Assembly (NCBI GenBank): GCA_019096065.1
Contig: JAGUCH010000009.1
Coordinates: 3,110,001-3,174,000 of the forward strand
Direction: 5' to 3'
Source of the DNA: Paracyclopina nana
Lineage: Eukaryota; Arthropoda; Copepoda; Cyclopoida; Cyclopettidae
DNA length: 64,000 nt
Shown one piece after another: positions 13,901-26,433 of this stretch (its first letter is position 1; each line of letters begins with the position of its first letter). The notes beneath the pieces were generated by a model. That model was not told the origin of the DNA. It saw nothing but the letters and a program-made list of their open reading frames with translations, and did no database searches. Position numbers and translations under genes: made by a program.

Positions 13901-16900
13901 TTACTTTTTTGATAATTTTGATCTACTCGTAATAAAAAAACCCTAATGATTATTAGGAAATAAAGCATCAAAATAAAGGAAAATAATGCATCAATAAAGC
14001 CAAAATCTGTGATCTTTTTATGAATTACCTACGAATCTGCTTTGTCAGGCAGATGAATGAATATTTATTTGGCATGGCATCATGTCGATCTAAAATTTTA
14101 GTGCCATAAATTTACAGACAAAAGAACAGAGAGCAGCAGTGACTGCCACTGGTCACATCCCATCATCATCCATACATACTACTAGTTCATACTGTCAATT
14201 GCACATAACGAATTCTGAGTTCTTTTTCTGGATTCAGGCACACACACACATACTTTTTTTTGAGTATATCCAGTCATTTACAGCATTGCAACTGCTGCTG
14301 CTGCTGCTGCAGATGGTAGATTGGATTTCCAAATCTAGGTGTTTTTTTTCCTGGGCAAAGCTGGGTTTTAAATACCGTTTTCTGGGCAAAAAATGTCGTA
14401 TGCCAGCTTTGGCAGTGGAATCACAACCGTCATACACATCCACTGAAATGTCAGTTTTTGCCCCAAATATGAATGATAGCCAACTGTTGAGCTGCACAAT
14501 GATTTGAGGCTTTTCCAAGCCGGATGATCGATAAAATTGGACAATATTCAGATCATGATTTCCCACAATGTAATACATTAGTCATGCGCATACGTACCAT
14601 CAAAAGGTCCGCATGAATCAAGCAAAATTCATCCAAAAAACTGGCCGAGGAACGTTTCTTTGAAAAGCTTCATATATTTTTAACATGAAATGAGCCTTAT
14701 AACAACCTTTTTTTATTGATCTTTTTCTTTATATGATTCTTAATTAATATTTCACTTGTATTTTTCAAATTCCAAGGGATAAGCTCCAAAAATTAAAATT
14801 GAAAAGTACTCTTTAAAAACAGTCTCATAAAGCCAATAAAATGTATAGCAGCGCCATCTATGTTCAGCAATTGAAGAAACAAAAGATTATTCAACAAGTC
14901 CTTATTCTTGAGAAAGCAGAAAAGTGTTCTACGCAGTTGTGGTAACATTTGAAACGGATTGGAAATGCAGAAACGTGTATACGTGGTTGCGTCGCTTTGT
15001 TAGTGCGCAAGAAATGGCGACCAATGGAATCTCTTCTTGTAAACTATGTAATAGTGAGAGTTCTTTTCAACTGCTGAGTCGTGGACCTCGATAAGATCTC
15101 CACAATTGCAAAAGGAGTGTATAGCTTATAGTAGCGAGCCAAAAGATGAATAAGTAGTTTTTGTAAGGCGAAACCCATTCCACATTCAGCTTCAATAGCC
15201 GAGCCCCAAAAACACTGAAATGGGCTGAAACGCGAAAGGCTTTGATGGATTTCTGCTGCGAAGAGAAAACATTTCATGCTTATCAAATTAGGCATTTTAT
15301 GTGGAGTGAACCAGGGTGTGTCTGTATGGCAGTAGTAGCCTCTTTTCATCATCATCAAGGCCATCATGATAATGATCATTTCTTACTGGAATGCGTGTGT
15401 GTGGCCCAAAGCTTTCGGCAAGAGTCAAACAAAAGGTGAATAAAGAAGCCCTGCTGAGACGCACGCTGAGAAATTAAAGTAACTTTGTGTATACACACAC
15501 ATATACATAGTAATATTGGAGTCTTCATAATTTGTGCCCTACATTAATGCTCAGCTTCTTTTTACTGCTTCTTTGCACGTTACTGCATATCAGAGAATGA
15601 TTTTATGCGGTGTTCATCTACGTGCACGTCTAATATTTGTTGAATTTGCTTCATATTTCTTAGGTCAGAAAATTTTTGTAAAGAGTCTCAATATTTGTTG
15701 ATTAATTTTGAATTTCAATTGCTAAAGTTGAAAATATCAGTAGAATGGAAAAGGCAAAGCTTCTCAAAATCGAGCCTACTTTTCATGGGCAAATACACAA
15801 CAGTTGACAAGTGACAAATACACAGACACAAAATACTACGACAAAAGATTTGCACCAACAGAAAGAAAAAGTATGTGCATAAGTCAATCATGCATTGACT
15901 TTCTGCTCCATGAAGACAAGTGTGCATTTTTTGCCGCGGGCTTCAAGCTTTAAAAAGCTGCTTGTCATTAATACAGATGCTTCGTTTTCGAGATTCCTAG
16001 ATATTTTGTAAAAGATATTTCGTGTACTCATTAGCCTGAAAAATCAGCACACAGATGCTGAGAATGGCAAGATACGTACGCATGCAAGTAGGAAAAAGGA
16101 TTTTTCCCTCCTGTTTTTGTGGGGATTTGGCAAATGGGAGTCTGTGTACTATAGGCTGTACCTAGTAATTAGTGGAATAGTGTATCGAAAGGAACTTGAT
16201 GTGGGATTCTCATCAGCAAGTCTCAAGAGAAAACTTTTCTTCACTTCACACACAGCAGAAAAGATATCTATCTCGTGGCCTGTAATTATCGGATTCAACA
16301 ATAACAAAGAAATTCTTTCCCAGGTCAAAACAGTGTTGTGCTTCGTTGGTTTTCCCATATAATACGACTATTGGCAATTAGCATAAGAAAACCATCCTCG
16401 AACTTTTCACAAAAGGATTCTTTATGTGAATGGGGGTCAAACAATGACTTTTCAAATTGGAATGCAATCTTTGACCATTCTAATACTTTTCCAGCTCACA
16501 AAACGATATGGTAATGCTATTATTCTTTTCTCAGATTAATGCAGATTTTGCATACAGTACATATTTGAATTTGCATGTGGGTCATTTCATATGTATACAC
16601 ATGGTGAAAAGGGGTCAGCTGAAATTAGCTTTTTCATCATAGTAGTAGCATATATATGAAAAGTAGTGTCACTCGTGAGAATATCATAAGGCAAAATGAA
16701 CTTTGACGTGAGAGGATGCTAACAAAAGACAATTTATTCCTCTCTTTATACTAAACTGGGAGCTCAAAAGATTAGCTTGCTCTTCAAGAATAAATTGGAT
16801 GAGCATTTGAGTAATTATGTCGAAATTTCATAATCATCTACTTATCATGGTCCTTTTTTTCAAAGATGGCCGTTGCTCGGCATTACCCTATTACTTGCTC

Positions 16901-17899
16901 CAAAAATAGTAGTAAATCCGGAATAATTAGCATTAGATTTTCTAATTCCTACTCAGGTGAAGTCACGACATCAAATGTAAGGCAAACAATTATTACCAAA
17001 ATTCCAAACAATATGGCGGAAAGTAGGTCTCGAGGAATGAGTCCGTAATTTTGATGAGAAAACTGCTGATTATTTTGCATACCAAGCTGCCGAAAATTTG
17101 TGGTTACATTGCAGCTACTTCACTAACTCATCAATTCTTGTTCCCATTCATTGAGTGGCCATTAAATCCAAACGTTGTTATGACATACACACAATTTGGC
17201 CCGAGGAAAAAACACGGAGTAATGTCTGATGTTCCCAGACAATTCGACACCTAGCATGAAGCAAAAGGTTGAATTTTATCGAAAAACCTGCCAATTATAT
17301 CTCGTTGTAATTATGATGGACAAGCTGTACTCTATAGTGGCCACATTTCCTGTCATTTATAAAATGTCTCATAACAAACGGATGCTGCTACAAAACTTGA
17401 GCAAGGTCATGTATATGTTGTTCAAAAATGAGCATCGTTTTTATTCCTGAGTTAAGTTTCTAAAAAAATAAATGGGCGGAGGGATCTTTTTCGAGCAAAA
17501 ATCCTGTTCCATTTTTGGCAGCTCCATTTCAACCATGGAAAATCGAGGGTGGTGGAACAGATGATGTGTGTTTACTTTCATCATGAAGAAACACTTGAAA
17601 GTCTAAAATCCGCTTTTGTTTTCAAAAAAGGTCTTGAGTCAACAACAATCAACTTTTACTACAGTACATAGCAGCTAGCATCTGGAGGTTTTGTATGCAG
17701 ATGACATATGTTTCCATACAGAAATTGCTCATTTAACCGCAATCAATTGTTGCCTTATTGACTTTGTGCTGTGCGCGGCTCAGAATAATATTTTCCAGGA
17801 TCATTACACTCACTTCTACTTTGGCCCAGTGCAGCAAAAAACAGGCATATGAATTTAGCATTGGCCCATAAATAATGCATCTCTAGCATATTACAGCTA

Positions 17900-18202
17900 A
17901 CTTGGCTTGGTCATCTACAAATTCAGCTTATTTGGGTAACTCTTTGACATTTGTGTATGTGTCATTTTTGAGACATAAAAAGGTTCTTTAAAATAGCATT
18001 GCTTCTTTTATTTGTTTACCAAGCAAATAAAGCAACTAAAAAAAGTGTGAGTGATAAGTTCGGAGTATTTACTGAGAAAACTGGTATAATTCATTCGTAT
18101 TTATCTAGACATTTTTCAGAAAAATTAAAATATTCTACAGTTTAACCATTATCATGAGAATTGACTATCATGTAATTTAACGTAGATGAGCACCTTGAAG
18201 GT
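17900..18202. mobile_element. Possible MITE-like repeat, GTTCATCTAC family
   Basis: ttggtcatctacaaatt near 17905 faces aacgtagatgagcacctt near 18181. Both resemble the family end, but the pairing is weak and other partners are possible. Confidence 0.25.
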
Positions 18203-20728
18203 GTAATAAATGGTGAGTGGCGAATTTGCATTCAGCTCTCCATCTTGGAAGAAGTGCCTACCACAAGCCTTTTGTTGTTCATTTCTCGTTTTGGATTGGT
18301 CTCCACGTGGGGCCAATGGATGCCTGGCATGAAGATGTAATGGTCGTCATTTCTCATCTCTTGGGCAGCAAAAATAGGCTTGAAATGCTCGAGGGCTTGC
18401 GTGACACCTCACAGCAGAGAATTGGAGGTGGTGCCAGAATTGGAAAAAAAGCCCCACCAGCCAAACAAACTGATCCTAATTCCACTTCCGGGCTCACGTT
18501 CTCCACTTGAAATAAATGGATCCTTTGCTGCATTTCCAATCTGCATAAATAAGAGCAGTTTATTTTGTTAGTAAATCGAGCTCAAAAAGCTTGCTGCTGT
18601 AGGAGAACATGACGTTATGAATAATGTAAAAAGCTCGCAGTTAGTAATTTTAAGGGGGCAACAACGATATTCCAAAAAGGAAATTGAAGTAGTTGTTATG
18701 TTGCACATTCCACCAACAACTATAAAAGCTGCGAGGATTGATTAACTCGAATCATGAGAATCGAGCCACTTATTTTAGGGCAGAAACATTCATGGTACGG
18801 AATGCATTTGAGTAGCACGCGTGGACAGAGTTCGTTTTGATAGGAAACTGACGTAGGAAATCCAGTTTAAGAAGTGCTTAAAAGATCAATTTGTGAATTT
18901 TGCTCTTCTCCCCTTTTACAAAAATCCAATCAAATGAGTCGAGTGTAACCTAAAACTGCCACAGCATCTGTCATAACTATTTTGGACGAAGGAAAAAAAT
19001 GAGTGCGTGTGCAGCACGTAAAATTACAGCAAGGGTGCATAACATTATTTTTGGAAGAAATTGGAGCTGAAGTACACACCAACTTCGATTTGAAATTCAA
19101 TTGGGAACAAAAATGCAACTCAAAGATTCGTGAAAACCATTAAAAAAGGTGGGCGGGCAAGTCTATCATTAGAAATACAAAAGAAATGGTACGAAATTAC
19201 CATAAGGCATATCTACACTCAAGTTAAACGTGACGAAGCTAGATCCATCAATAGTTTCCAATCGACTTTCAAATGGGGTATTTTGAACCATTTTTACAAT
19301 CAAACTTATCCTTTTCTAACAACTTTTTAAATGGAATATTTTCTCTTATTCGGCCCTTTGATTTGGTATTTATGGCATTTTTTTCCTTCTAACTTTACAT
19401 GGGAGTGCCACACATTAAAGATTCCTCTAACGAGCCAACAACATTGCTTAGTGTGAACAGTAATAATTCTTGGTTGACCCCAGATCTGACCTTTGTAAGA
19501 CCTCACATAATGAAAAGAGCCAGGTACTACAACAGCACATAGAAGAAAAAACTATTGAGCATCTTCTTTTCCCACGTTGATTTTGACTCTCAATTTATTA
19601 ACTAGATTCAAATAGTGGATCCAGGAGAAGAAAAAACAAAGAAGTGTGGTCTTGGAGGAGAAAAATCCATATGTATGCTGAGTTTATGGGTGTTTTATGA
19701 GTGGAAAATGCAGTTTGGAGAATGGAATTTTAGGTGTCTTTTCAGCAAAAAGTCGCTCGTAAAAAGCTCATAAAAAATGTGAACTTCGGGAAACAAATCA
19801 AAACGAAACTATCATTAGCCATAAAAGCAGACGACGGTTGATATATGGGTAAAAACGCGCGGATTTGCACGTTTTTGGCCACGCTACACCGATAACTCTT
19901 CGCGCGTCAAGAACGTAAACAAAGAATGTAAATAAACAGCCAGTTTTGACAACAAAGCAACGCGGCCCACGTTTTGTTTTGATCGTTGCTCGGAACGAAA
20001 CAAATATTTCGTGCGGAGTTTTGTATCGAAGATCATTTTATGATTAATTCTCTTTCATGGCGCACACCTACAATTTATCCCAAGTCATGGCCAGTGTGGT
20101 TTTGATGACAGAGTGAAACAAAAAGGAAAATTACACCCAACAAGGCAAGAATTTCTCCGATTGTCAGTCAGATGCTGCTGCTCAAATCCTGACTGTTGTT
20201 GTGGCTTGAGGAAACCGCTTTGGATCGCAGCACACCGTCTAATTATCGCACTTAGACCGCAAAACCTACCCAGTAATTAACGATTTCAACCTGGAAAGGT
20301 GTTCGAAATCCGCAAACCTCCATTGCTGCTACATCCGTGACGTATTGATCTGACGTGATATCTCAAAATAAGTGTTGATTTTCACTCCTTCAGCTGCAGG
20401 GCCAATTTCCAGTTTGAGGGCAAAAAAGAGCTAATTTCAGCCTTTCTACCTAAATCATGGTGGTGTGATGCCAATGTCTTGGAAGGAAAAAAGACGTTAG
20501 AGATAAGGAAGAAGAAGAGCTCAAAATTGGGAGTAATTTTGACCGAAAGCAAATACGAAATTCAAGCCACAAAATTACGACGACGAGTACTTCACTCTCG
20601 AAAAGTGCAGCTTAATTAATCCAATTAATTTTGGCTTCTCACAAAGCCAGTAATTACACACTGCTAGCTTCTTGTGGTATCGAGCCAGTCAAGCTATCCT
20701 TGTAGCCATAGGTGGTGACTAATTCGAA

Positions 20729-20890
20729 ATGGAATCGATTGTTGCTGCACAAGAACTGAAGAAATTAGTGTCTCTTGCTGTGAAGGAGGAGAAGAAGAAG
20801 CTCTTGGGTCAATTACGCGATCATTTTCCGCCTAAATACGATTGCTTGGCAATCCAATTTCTCTCTAGGGGTCTTTTACTAGTCCACTAG
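20729..20890 (+). CDS. Small open frame, 53 aa, doubtful
   Basis: The frame starts ATG GAA TCG at 20729 and ends TAG at 20890. It encodes a short protein rich in Lys, Leu and Glu in its first half (LKKLVSLAVKEEKKKLLGQL), which would form an amphipathic helix. The surrounding 19.9-20.9 kb is less AT-rich than its neighbourhood. No family is recognised, there is no splice partner, and the length is well within what chance allows. It could be a small peptide gene, part of a 5' leader, or nothing. Confidence 0.2.
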   Translation: MESIVAAQELKKLVSLAVKEEKKKLLGQLRDHFPPKYDCLAIQFLSRGLLLVH

Positions 20891-22621
20891 ATCATCAGAT
20901 CAGGTGAGAAAACAGACCTCATGCAGAGGTCTTTATCGCCATTGTCTGTGGCTCTCCTCTGAATGTAATTGGACTTCTTTTTTCCTCTCTCTCTCTCTTA
21001 GTAGATTCACCGCACTTATCCTATATATGAAAGATATGATGAATTTGCCTTGTCATGGCATCCCAATCAAATTGCCACACATATCCACATCAGGAAAAAT
21101 CATCTCTCTTCTTCCAAATGTAATCAAAGATGCTAATCTTCGGCAGTCCTTTTCTATGGAGGAGGAGGAAAAGTTTGGAGTTTTCATCAATTTTGCATCA
21201 GGATTTTGCCATCAGGATGAGGGAAACAAAAAGTTTACTTGATGAGCTGCTTTCACGTGAGAGCAGCAGATCTTTGATGCATTCAACCCTTTCACTGCTG
21301 CTGCTCTCGATCCTGTTTTTGTCTGATGTTTTAATTAAATCCGACAAGAGAGCTCTCCTAACTACTGCTATATACATAGCTAATTGCGTATTCCTTCGGA
21401 CTCTATAGTATCAACATGTGAACTAAAAAACTTTCACGAGCTTCTCCTTTCACGAAAGTTCAAAATGCTCCTTCTTCAGCTTGGATTTATGTGGTGTTCA
21501 TCTATGTCATCTGTCCTTGTCTTAAGGAAACTTATGACATCAATAATATTTTGGTGCATAGAATCATTATTTCATCCGGAAATAAAAAATCAACTTTTTG
21601 ATGAAATAATTTTTCTAGTACGAAAATGATGGAGGCTTGAATTTATAAGTTTCCTTTTTCTTTACCTTGAATCAATTTTCGGCAGCCAAATAAAATAATA
21701 ATAACAGTTAATTGTCATTTCTCAGCTTTTTGTTAGCTCCTTAAACTTTTTTACCAACTATTGCACCTCTTACATATAGAAGTGATTGCCAGGTATTTGA
21801 CAGTTTTATTCGAAGGCATTTTCTACGCGTAGAAACTTGGGTGAAAAAAGCCAGCAATGGAAAATTCAATGCATGTAAATTACAACATTCCTTATGCTCA
21901 GCTTGGCTGAGAACAATTTATAAACTTTGAAAGATGGCCATCAGTTTGTATTTTGGAAGCATATGATGAGCATCCAGTGCAAATGGCATAAGACATGAAC
22001 TATAATGTCAGATTTCAACAGGAGCAGTCAAAACTTTCCCCCTGGCTCCCTACAATTCTCATTTCCCTAAAGAGACTTTTAAAACCGAAGAAGAAACGTT
22101 CAACTACTCAAAAAAGTTTTGTCTCTCCTTGAATTTTATGGCTCCCCTCTTCATTCGAGTCCCTTATTTCTACACACACACAAGTGGGAATAATTTGCAG
22201 TAAAAACAGAAGCAGAAAACTTTTTTTGTTTCAAGTGCCACCCAAATCTCCATGTTTACTCTGGAAATTAGCCAGCTTTTTTTAAGTGCGACTGCTTTAA
22301 TTTTTGGCTACTTGTGTAATAAGTAAGAGCAACAAATAAGATAAATCATAGCTGAAAATGAAATGCTCGTATCACGATTAAATGTGAGGATTGCATGTGG
22401 GAAGCGATTGGCTGCTTTTTCTTAGCATGCAGACCATATTTTAGCTCAATTACTCCCACAAACCAACTTTATTATGGTTGGAATGTAGCAAGGGCCACGA
22501 TTTCTTTGCGACCCCAGAGGTCAAAGCTCATCACATCAATTCATTTGCAGCATATACATAGTACTAAGATTCTTGATTGCATCAGAAAAACCATTGTTTT
22601 TTCTCATTAGAACTGCATACT

Positions 22622-22820
22622 TGATGGCGTTCATCTGAAAATCTTGGCATAGGGAAATATTTCCATTTTTTCGCCAAAATGTAGCATTATGTAGCTCATA
22701 ATTTTGGTCTTCGATTTGTTATGGCAAAATTGATTTTCGGACAAATGAAGCAAATGCAAACATTTTGAAAATGTGATAGATTTTTGGATAATTACATAGA
22801 TGAGCAGCACATAAAACGTA
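22622..22820. mobile_element. MITE-like repeat, GTTCATCTAC family
   Basis: gatggcgttcatctgaaa at the left end faces catagatgagcagcacata at the right end, about 160 bp apart. The ends are imperfect inverted repeats of the family consensus. There is no coding capacity. Confidence 0.45.
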
Positions 22821-24116
22821 AAGCTTCTAAGCAGACAAATGCAATTTGAGTTTTTCGAGGAAGACTTTCGATTTTATATGCACTATAGAGAGAAATGGCC
22901 CTCGTTTAAAGGGAAACGATTTTTCGATGCAAAAATGAGGCTTGATCTTTGTGGTTTCATTCCACGTTCTCCATTTGTCTGGCGAGGGGAAAACTTCATT
23001 TGTCAGATTTCTTGGCTAACGTGAGAAGAATTCCAGAAAAGGTCACAAGTTTTCAACGCTTTTACAAAATCCAATTGAAAATCGGAGCCAAGACAAATGA
23101 TGCGATCACGTGTGTTCACTCCTTTGATTAATGAAAACGATCTTGACCGTGTGTTGTGTTGCCAACAAGAAGAAGATCATCGCTTCAAACTCACCAACAG
23201 CTTAGAAATTACTACGCATTTTAAATAGGTCACCTTTTCTGGCAATTTCCATTTCTTATCTGATCCCTGTTTTTTAAGCTAGCTTTTCTTCGGTAAGGCC
23301 GGCTAATTCGGTCATTTTAATTTCCAGCAGAGATGACCTAGGGCTTTTGTAATTTACTACTACAGTAGGTATACAATGTAGATGCCTCGTTTAATAATCC
23401 AGTTAAGTTGGGATGATTTAAGATTATTCTTCTGCTGATCAAATACAGCATGCGATGCGAAGCTCGAGTGTAATTACCTGATCGTGGAATAATTTCGTGA
23501 GCACTCAATTTTGCTTTTTTCTGAAGCACTGTAGCTTTGAAAATATCAAGTAGGCGTCTCGGAAATTGCAATGCATTATTATTGCTCGGCTATAGAGCCA
23601 AGATTATTTGAGCCAATAGCAATGAAGGAAATTACAGTAGCAATGCAAAATAAAACCAAACCAGACATTAGAATGTCAGGCAACCCCCGTGTATATAGGT
23701 GCGTTGGCACGCAATTTCTGTTGGAATTGCAACACATTTATTTTCGTGCCAAAATTGAGGCCCTCCTCGTCTACTAATTATGGGGCTGAAACACATTTTA
23801 CTGTAAATCGAAGTAGTGCATATTCCGAATAAAATGGCGACATTCAGCCACGTTTTTTCTGTGCATGTGATTCAATTATTTTAGAAATAGTTTCCACAAA
23901 AAAATGCTCAATAAGATGATTTGAAAAAAGCTGGAAAAGCAAAAAAAAAAGAAATAACCTTTCAGATGAGTAGAACAAGTAGAAATTAAGCTAGCAATGT
24001 AGCTCTAGGAAAAAACTCACGCAAATTGATTTTTGCTATAAGAAATATTGGCTTGCAAAATTATTTAATTTAGCACATGACTTTGGTATCGTGACAGTCA
24101 TTTGTTTGATGATTTT

Positions 24117-24137
24117 TGCCGCAAATGATTTGCGGCA
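24117..24137. repeat. Perfect 21-bp palindrome
   Basis: Two 10-bp arms, TGCCGCAAAT and its reverse complement, are separated by a single G. Weaker inverted similarity continues outside it (ctttggtat near 24081 against accaccaaag near 24170), so it may be the centre of a small decayed hairpin element about 100 bp long. Confidence 0.5.
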
Positions 24138-25134
24138 ATAAAAAGTATGGTAGTCACCTTTGTCATTATACCACCAAAGTATGGCAATAAAATATGGCTA
24201 CATGTGTTTTTATGAGTACTTTTGGCAGAGCCAGCTCACTTGGAATTAAGCTTGCCATCCAGAAAATAACAAAATAATTGCGGTTGTCATCTACGACAAC
24301 AAAGGATTTTCACATTATAACCAATGAAATGGCGTGACGACAGCGACAAAGAACAAGGTGAAAAACAATCAAAATTGCTGGCGAAAATGGTTTCCATGTT
24401 TTTTTTCTTCCTTCCACTGCTGCCGAGCTAAAAGCTATTTGTCATCTTAAAAGCACAGCACTAAGCTGGCAAAATTACAGCACTAGATTTGTTGCTCGGC
24501 CCCCTTTTCCTCTATGACTTTGGCAGACATGTTTTCCAGTCATGAAATAATGCAATAAAAAGTACTATTCAGGCGCACAATTTTTCACAGCATTTCAGTC
24601 GAAAGCGTTACGCAACAAAAGAGTCAAGTTTGGCTTTTATTAAGGATTGCTATTGCGTGGAAAGGTTGCGCGAATGACATTAAAATTATTCCGGGCGTTT
24701 GAAAATTCCGCGCTTTTTTTCCTTCAAAATTGCATAAATTAGAGCGGGGATGCAACGCTACAATGCAAGAAAAGGATCAAATTTCCAAATTCGCAGCTTT
24801 TTTAAAGATAAAATGATTTATATCATAGTCGACACATCGCATCAACCAACGGTTTTTAACCAAAAACATATGTGCATATGCGCTAATTGATGGAATTGTA
24901 GCGTCACATCACCAAGGTGCTAACTACTATTATTGTGATAGTAGGTGTCCACGGCCGTGCAACTCCGTCTTGGATTATTTGAGCGGGCGCGTATAATTAG
25001 TGCGATTATAACAACAACACTTGCAATCAATGCAAGGCATTCCTTTGCATAAAAACGAAGAGATTTCTTAAAATTAACCATGCATTAACGCTTCCTTCCT
25101 TACCGCCTTCGGTAGCTTGCCACGCTCCGCTCGG

Positions 25135-25144
25135 TATTTATAAG
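25135..25144 (+). promoter_or_regulatory. Candidate TATA box of the CCDC85 gene
   Basis: TATTTATAAG sits in a GC-rich stretch about 225 bp upstream of the CCDC85 start codon. A transcription start about 30 bp downstream would give a short first exon ending at a strong donor (gtaagtgcg at 25210). An acceptor follows at about 25302-25306, implying a roughly 95-bp intron in the 5' leader. This is inferred from position and consensus only. Confidence 0.35.
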
Positions 25145-25365
25145 AAGTATTTCCTTTTGGCGTCCGCGCGCGATTTCCTTTTACGAGTCGTGAATCCCGA
25201 CCGGACGTGGTAAGTGCGTTTGTCCGTTGAGAAAAGTAGTATAACCGACGACGACAATCATATGAGGTGGTGCATGCCCTCTTCTCTTCTACCTGCTCAA
25301 AGTCAGCTGGAAGAAGGTGAAAACATCACAATAGGGCCAACTTTCAAATATCAAGGATACATAGC

Positions 25366-26433
25366 ATGAACAACAGTAACGGATACGTCCCCATGTGGCC
25401 AGCCATTGAGAAAAGGCCGCAATCAAGGCCACCCCCACCGCCCTACCCCGGGCCAACCTTCAAGGACCTTTCCAACCAGTTAAGCGAGTGTTTGGCCAAA
25501 ATGAAGCAATTGCAAGAGGAGAACGCGAAAATGAAGCAGGACAATCAAGAGTTACGTGACTTGTGCTGTTTTCTCGACGATGACAGGCAACGAGCTCGCA
25601 AATTGGCCAAGGAATGGCAAAAATTCGGCAGATACACGGCCAAAGTGATGAGACAAGAGGTAAAAAAAGAAGGCTCTCCTCGCATTAAAAAATGAGCATT
25701 GCATGCACCAGCGTATTAGGGTTTTCGTTCCCAAAAAGAGGTGGCCATTTACCGCAATTTATGCGCGTGCATATTTACTAGTAGCCACATAGCAAATATA
25801 TCTTGGTTAGCCTGGGAAATGTTTTTTTGCATCCGTGAACTATTTGCAGGTCGCGAATTACCAGCACAAGCTGAAACAGTTGGACGGGCGACAACAAGAG
25901 TTGGTGAAGGATAACTACGAGCTCAAAGATTTATGCCTGTATTTGGACGAGGAGAGGAATTGCCTTGACCTCAGTTGTCCTCATTGTGGCCTCAAAATCC
26001 TAAGCAGGCCCAACAGCGTTGTACCTACCGAGTTTGACGAGGACGAATCTGCAGCCAGGCACAAAGGTATAAAGACTGACCAACAAAAATGAGATACTTA
26101 GGCTTGCAGACTTGGAGAGACTTAATTCTAAGAATTAACAAGTTCGAAGCCTTAAATTCTCAGCATTAGCCTTTGTATGTTTTTAAGTGATTTTTATGCA
26201 TAGTATTTTTGTTTGCAGCCTTGGATTCGGAGGGTCCCTCATCCTCCAATTCATCCGGAGTGATGTCAATGTCAAGCCAAGACAGCTGCGAGGATCGACA
26301 CAGCAAGGAAGTCCTCGAAATTTACCAGTCTGTGATGATGGAAAACGAGGAAGAGAAAACGAACGAGACCCAAAAAGCCATTATTCAAGCCATGTGCAAC
26401 GTCGTATGGAGAGTCTTGGAAAAGAAGAAGTAA
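25366..26433 (+). CDS. CCDC85: CCDC85-family coiled-coil protein, three coding exons
   Basis: The coding exons are 25366-25659, 25850-26066 and 26219-26433. All junctions are GT-AG and the phases agree (0, then 1), giving 241 aa. A proline-rich N-terminus (about residues 19-29) is followed by a leucine-zipper-like coiled coil (LSECLAKMKQLQEENAKMKQ, from about residue 36). Next come the two hallmark blocks of this family, LCCFLDDDRQRARKLAKEWQ and, in exon 2, LKDLCLYLDEERN. A CPHCG pair lies downstream, and the C-terminal exon is Ser-rich then acidic. CCDC85 proteins (vertebrate CCDC85A/B/C, nematode PICC-1) are adaptors at cell junctions and partners of transcription factors; that role is known for the family and inferred here. 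The introns are 190 and 152 bp. A possible AATAAA lies near 26811. Confidence 0.85.

Larger units (their letters stand above)
8689..20728. other. Long noncoding stretch, no supported gene
   Basis: About 12 kb of AT-rich DNA holds many short open frames, none with domain-like composition, conserved motifs or a consistent splice pattern. It contains simple repeats, for example CAG/CAA runs near 12310, CTG repeats near 14288 and CA repeats near 14237. It also holds scattered copies of the dispersed GTTCATCTAC-type motif near 10749 and 10926 (facing), 12632, 15610, 17905 and 18183 (facing). The part from about 19850 to 20700 is less AT-rich and contains initiator-like TCAGT strings near 20164, so it may hold a promoter or a 5' untranslated exon, possibly of a downstream gene. 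This is inference only. Confidence 0.45.
20891..25134. other. Noncoding stretch, no supported gene
   Basis: No open frame with protein-like features was seen. It contains a CT-repeat near 20987, one MITE-like pair (22622-22820), a single family end near 21487 and a 21-bp perfect palindrome at 24117-24137. The last part, from about 24900, becomes GC-richer and leads into the CCDC85 promoter region. Confidence 0.5.

Noticed and set aside
16866-17450. Three consecutive open frames of 60-73 codons that might be pieces of one old coding sequence
   Set aside because: I found no recognisable domain in any of them, and consecutive frames of this size are common by chance in this composition.
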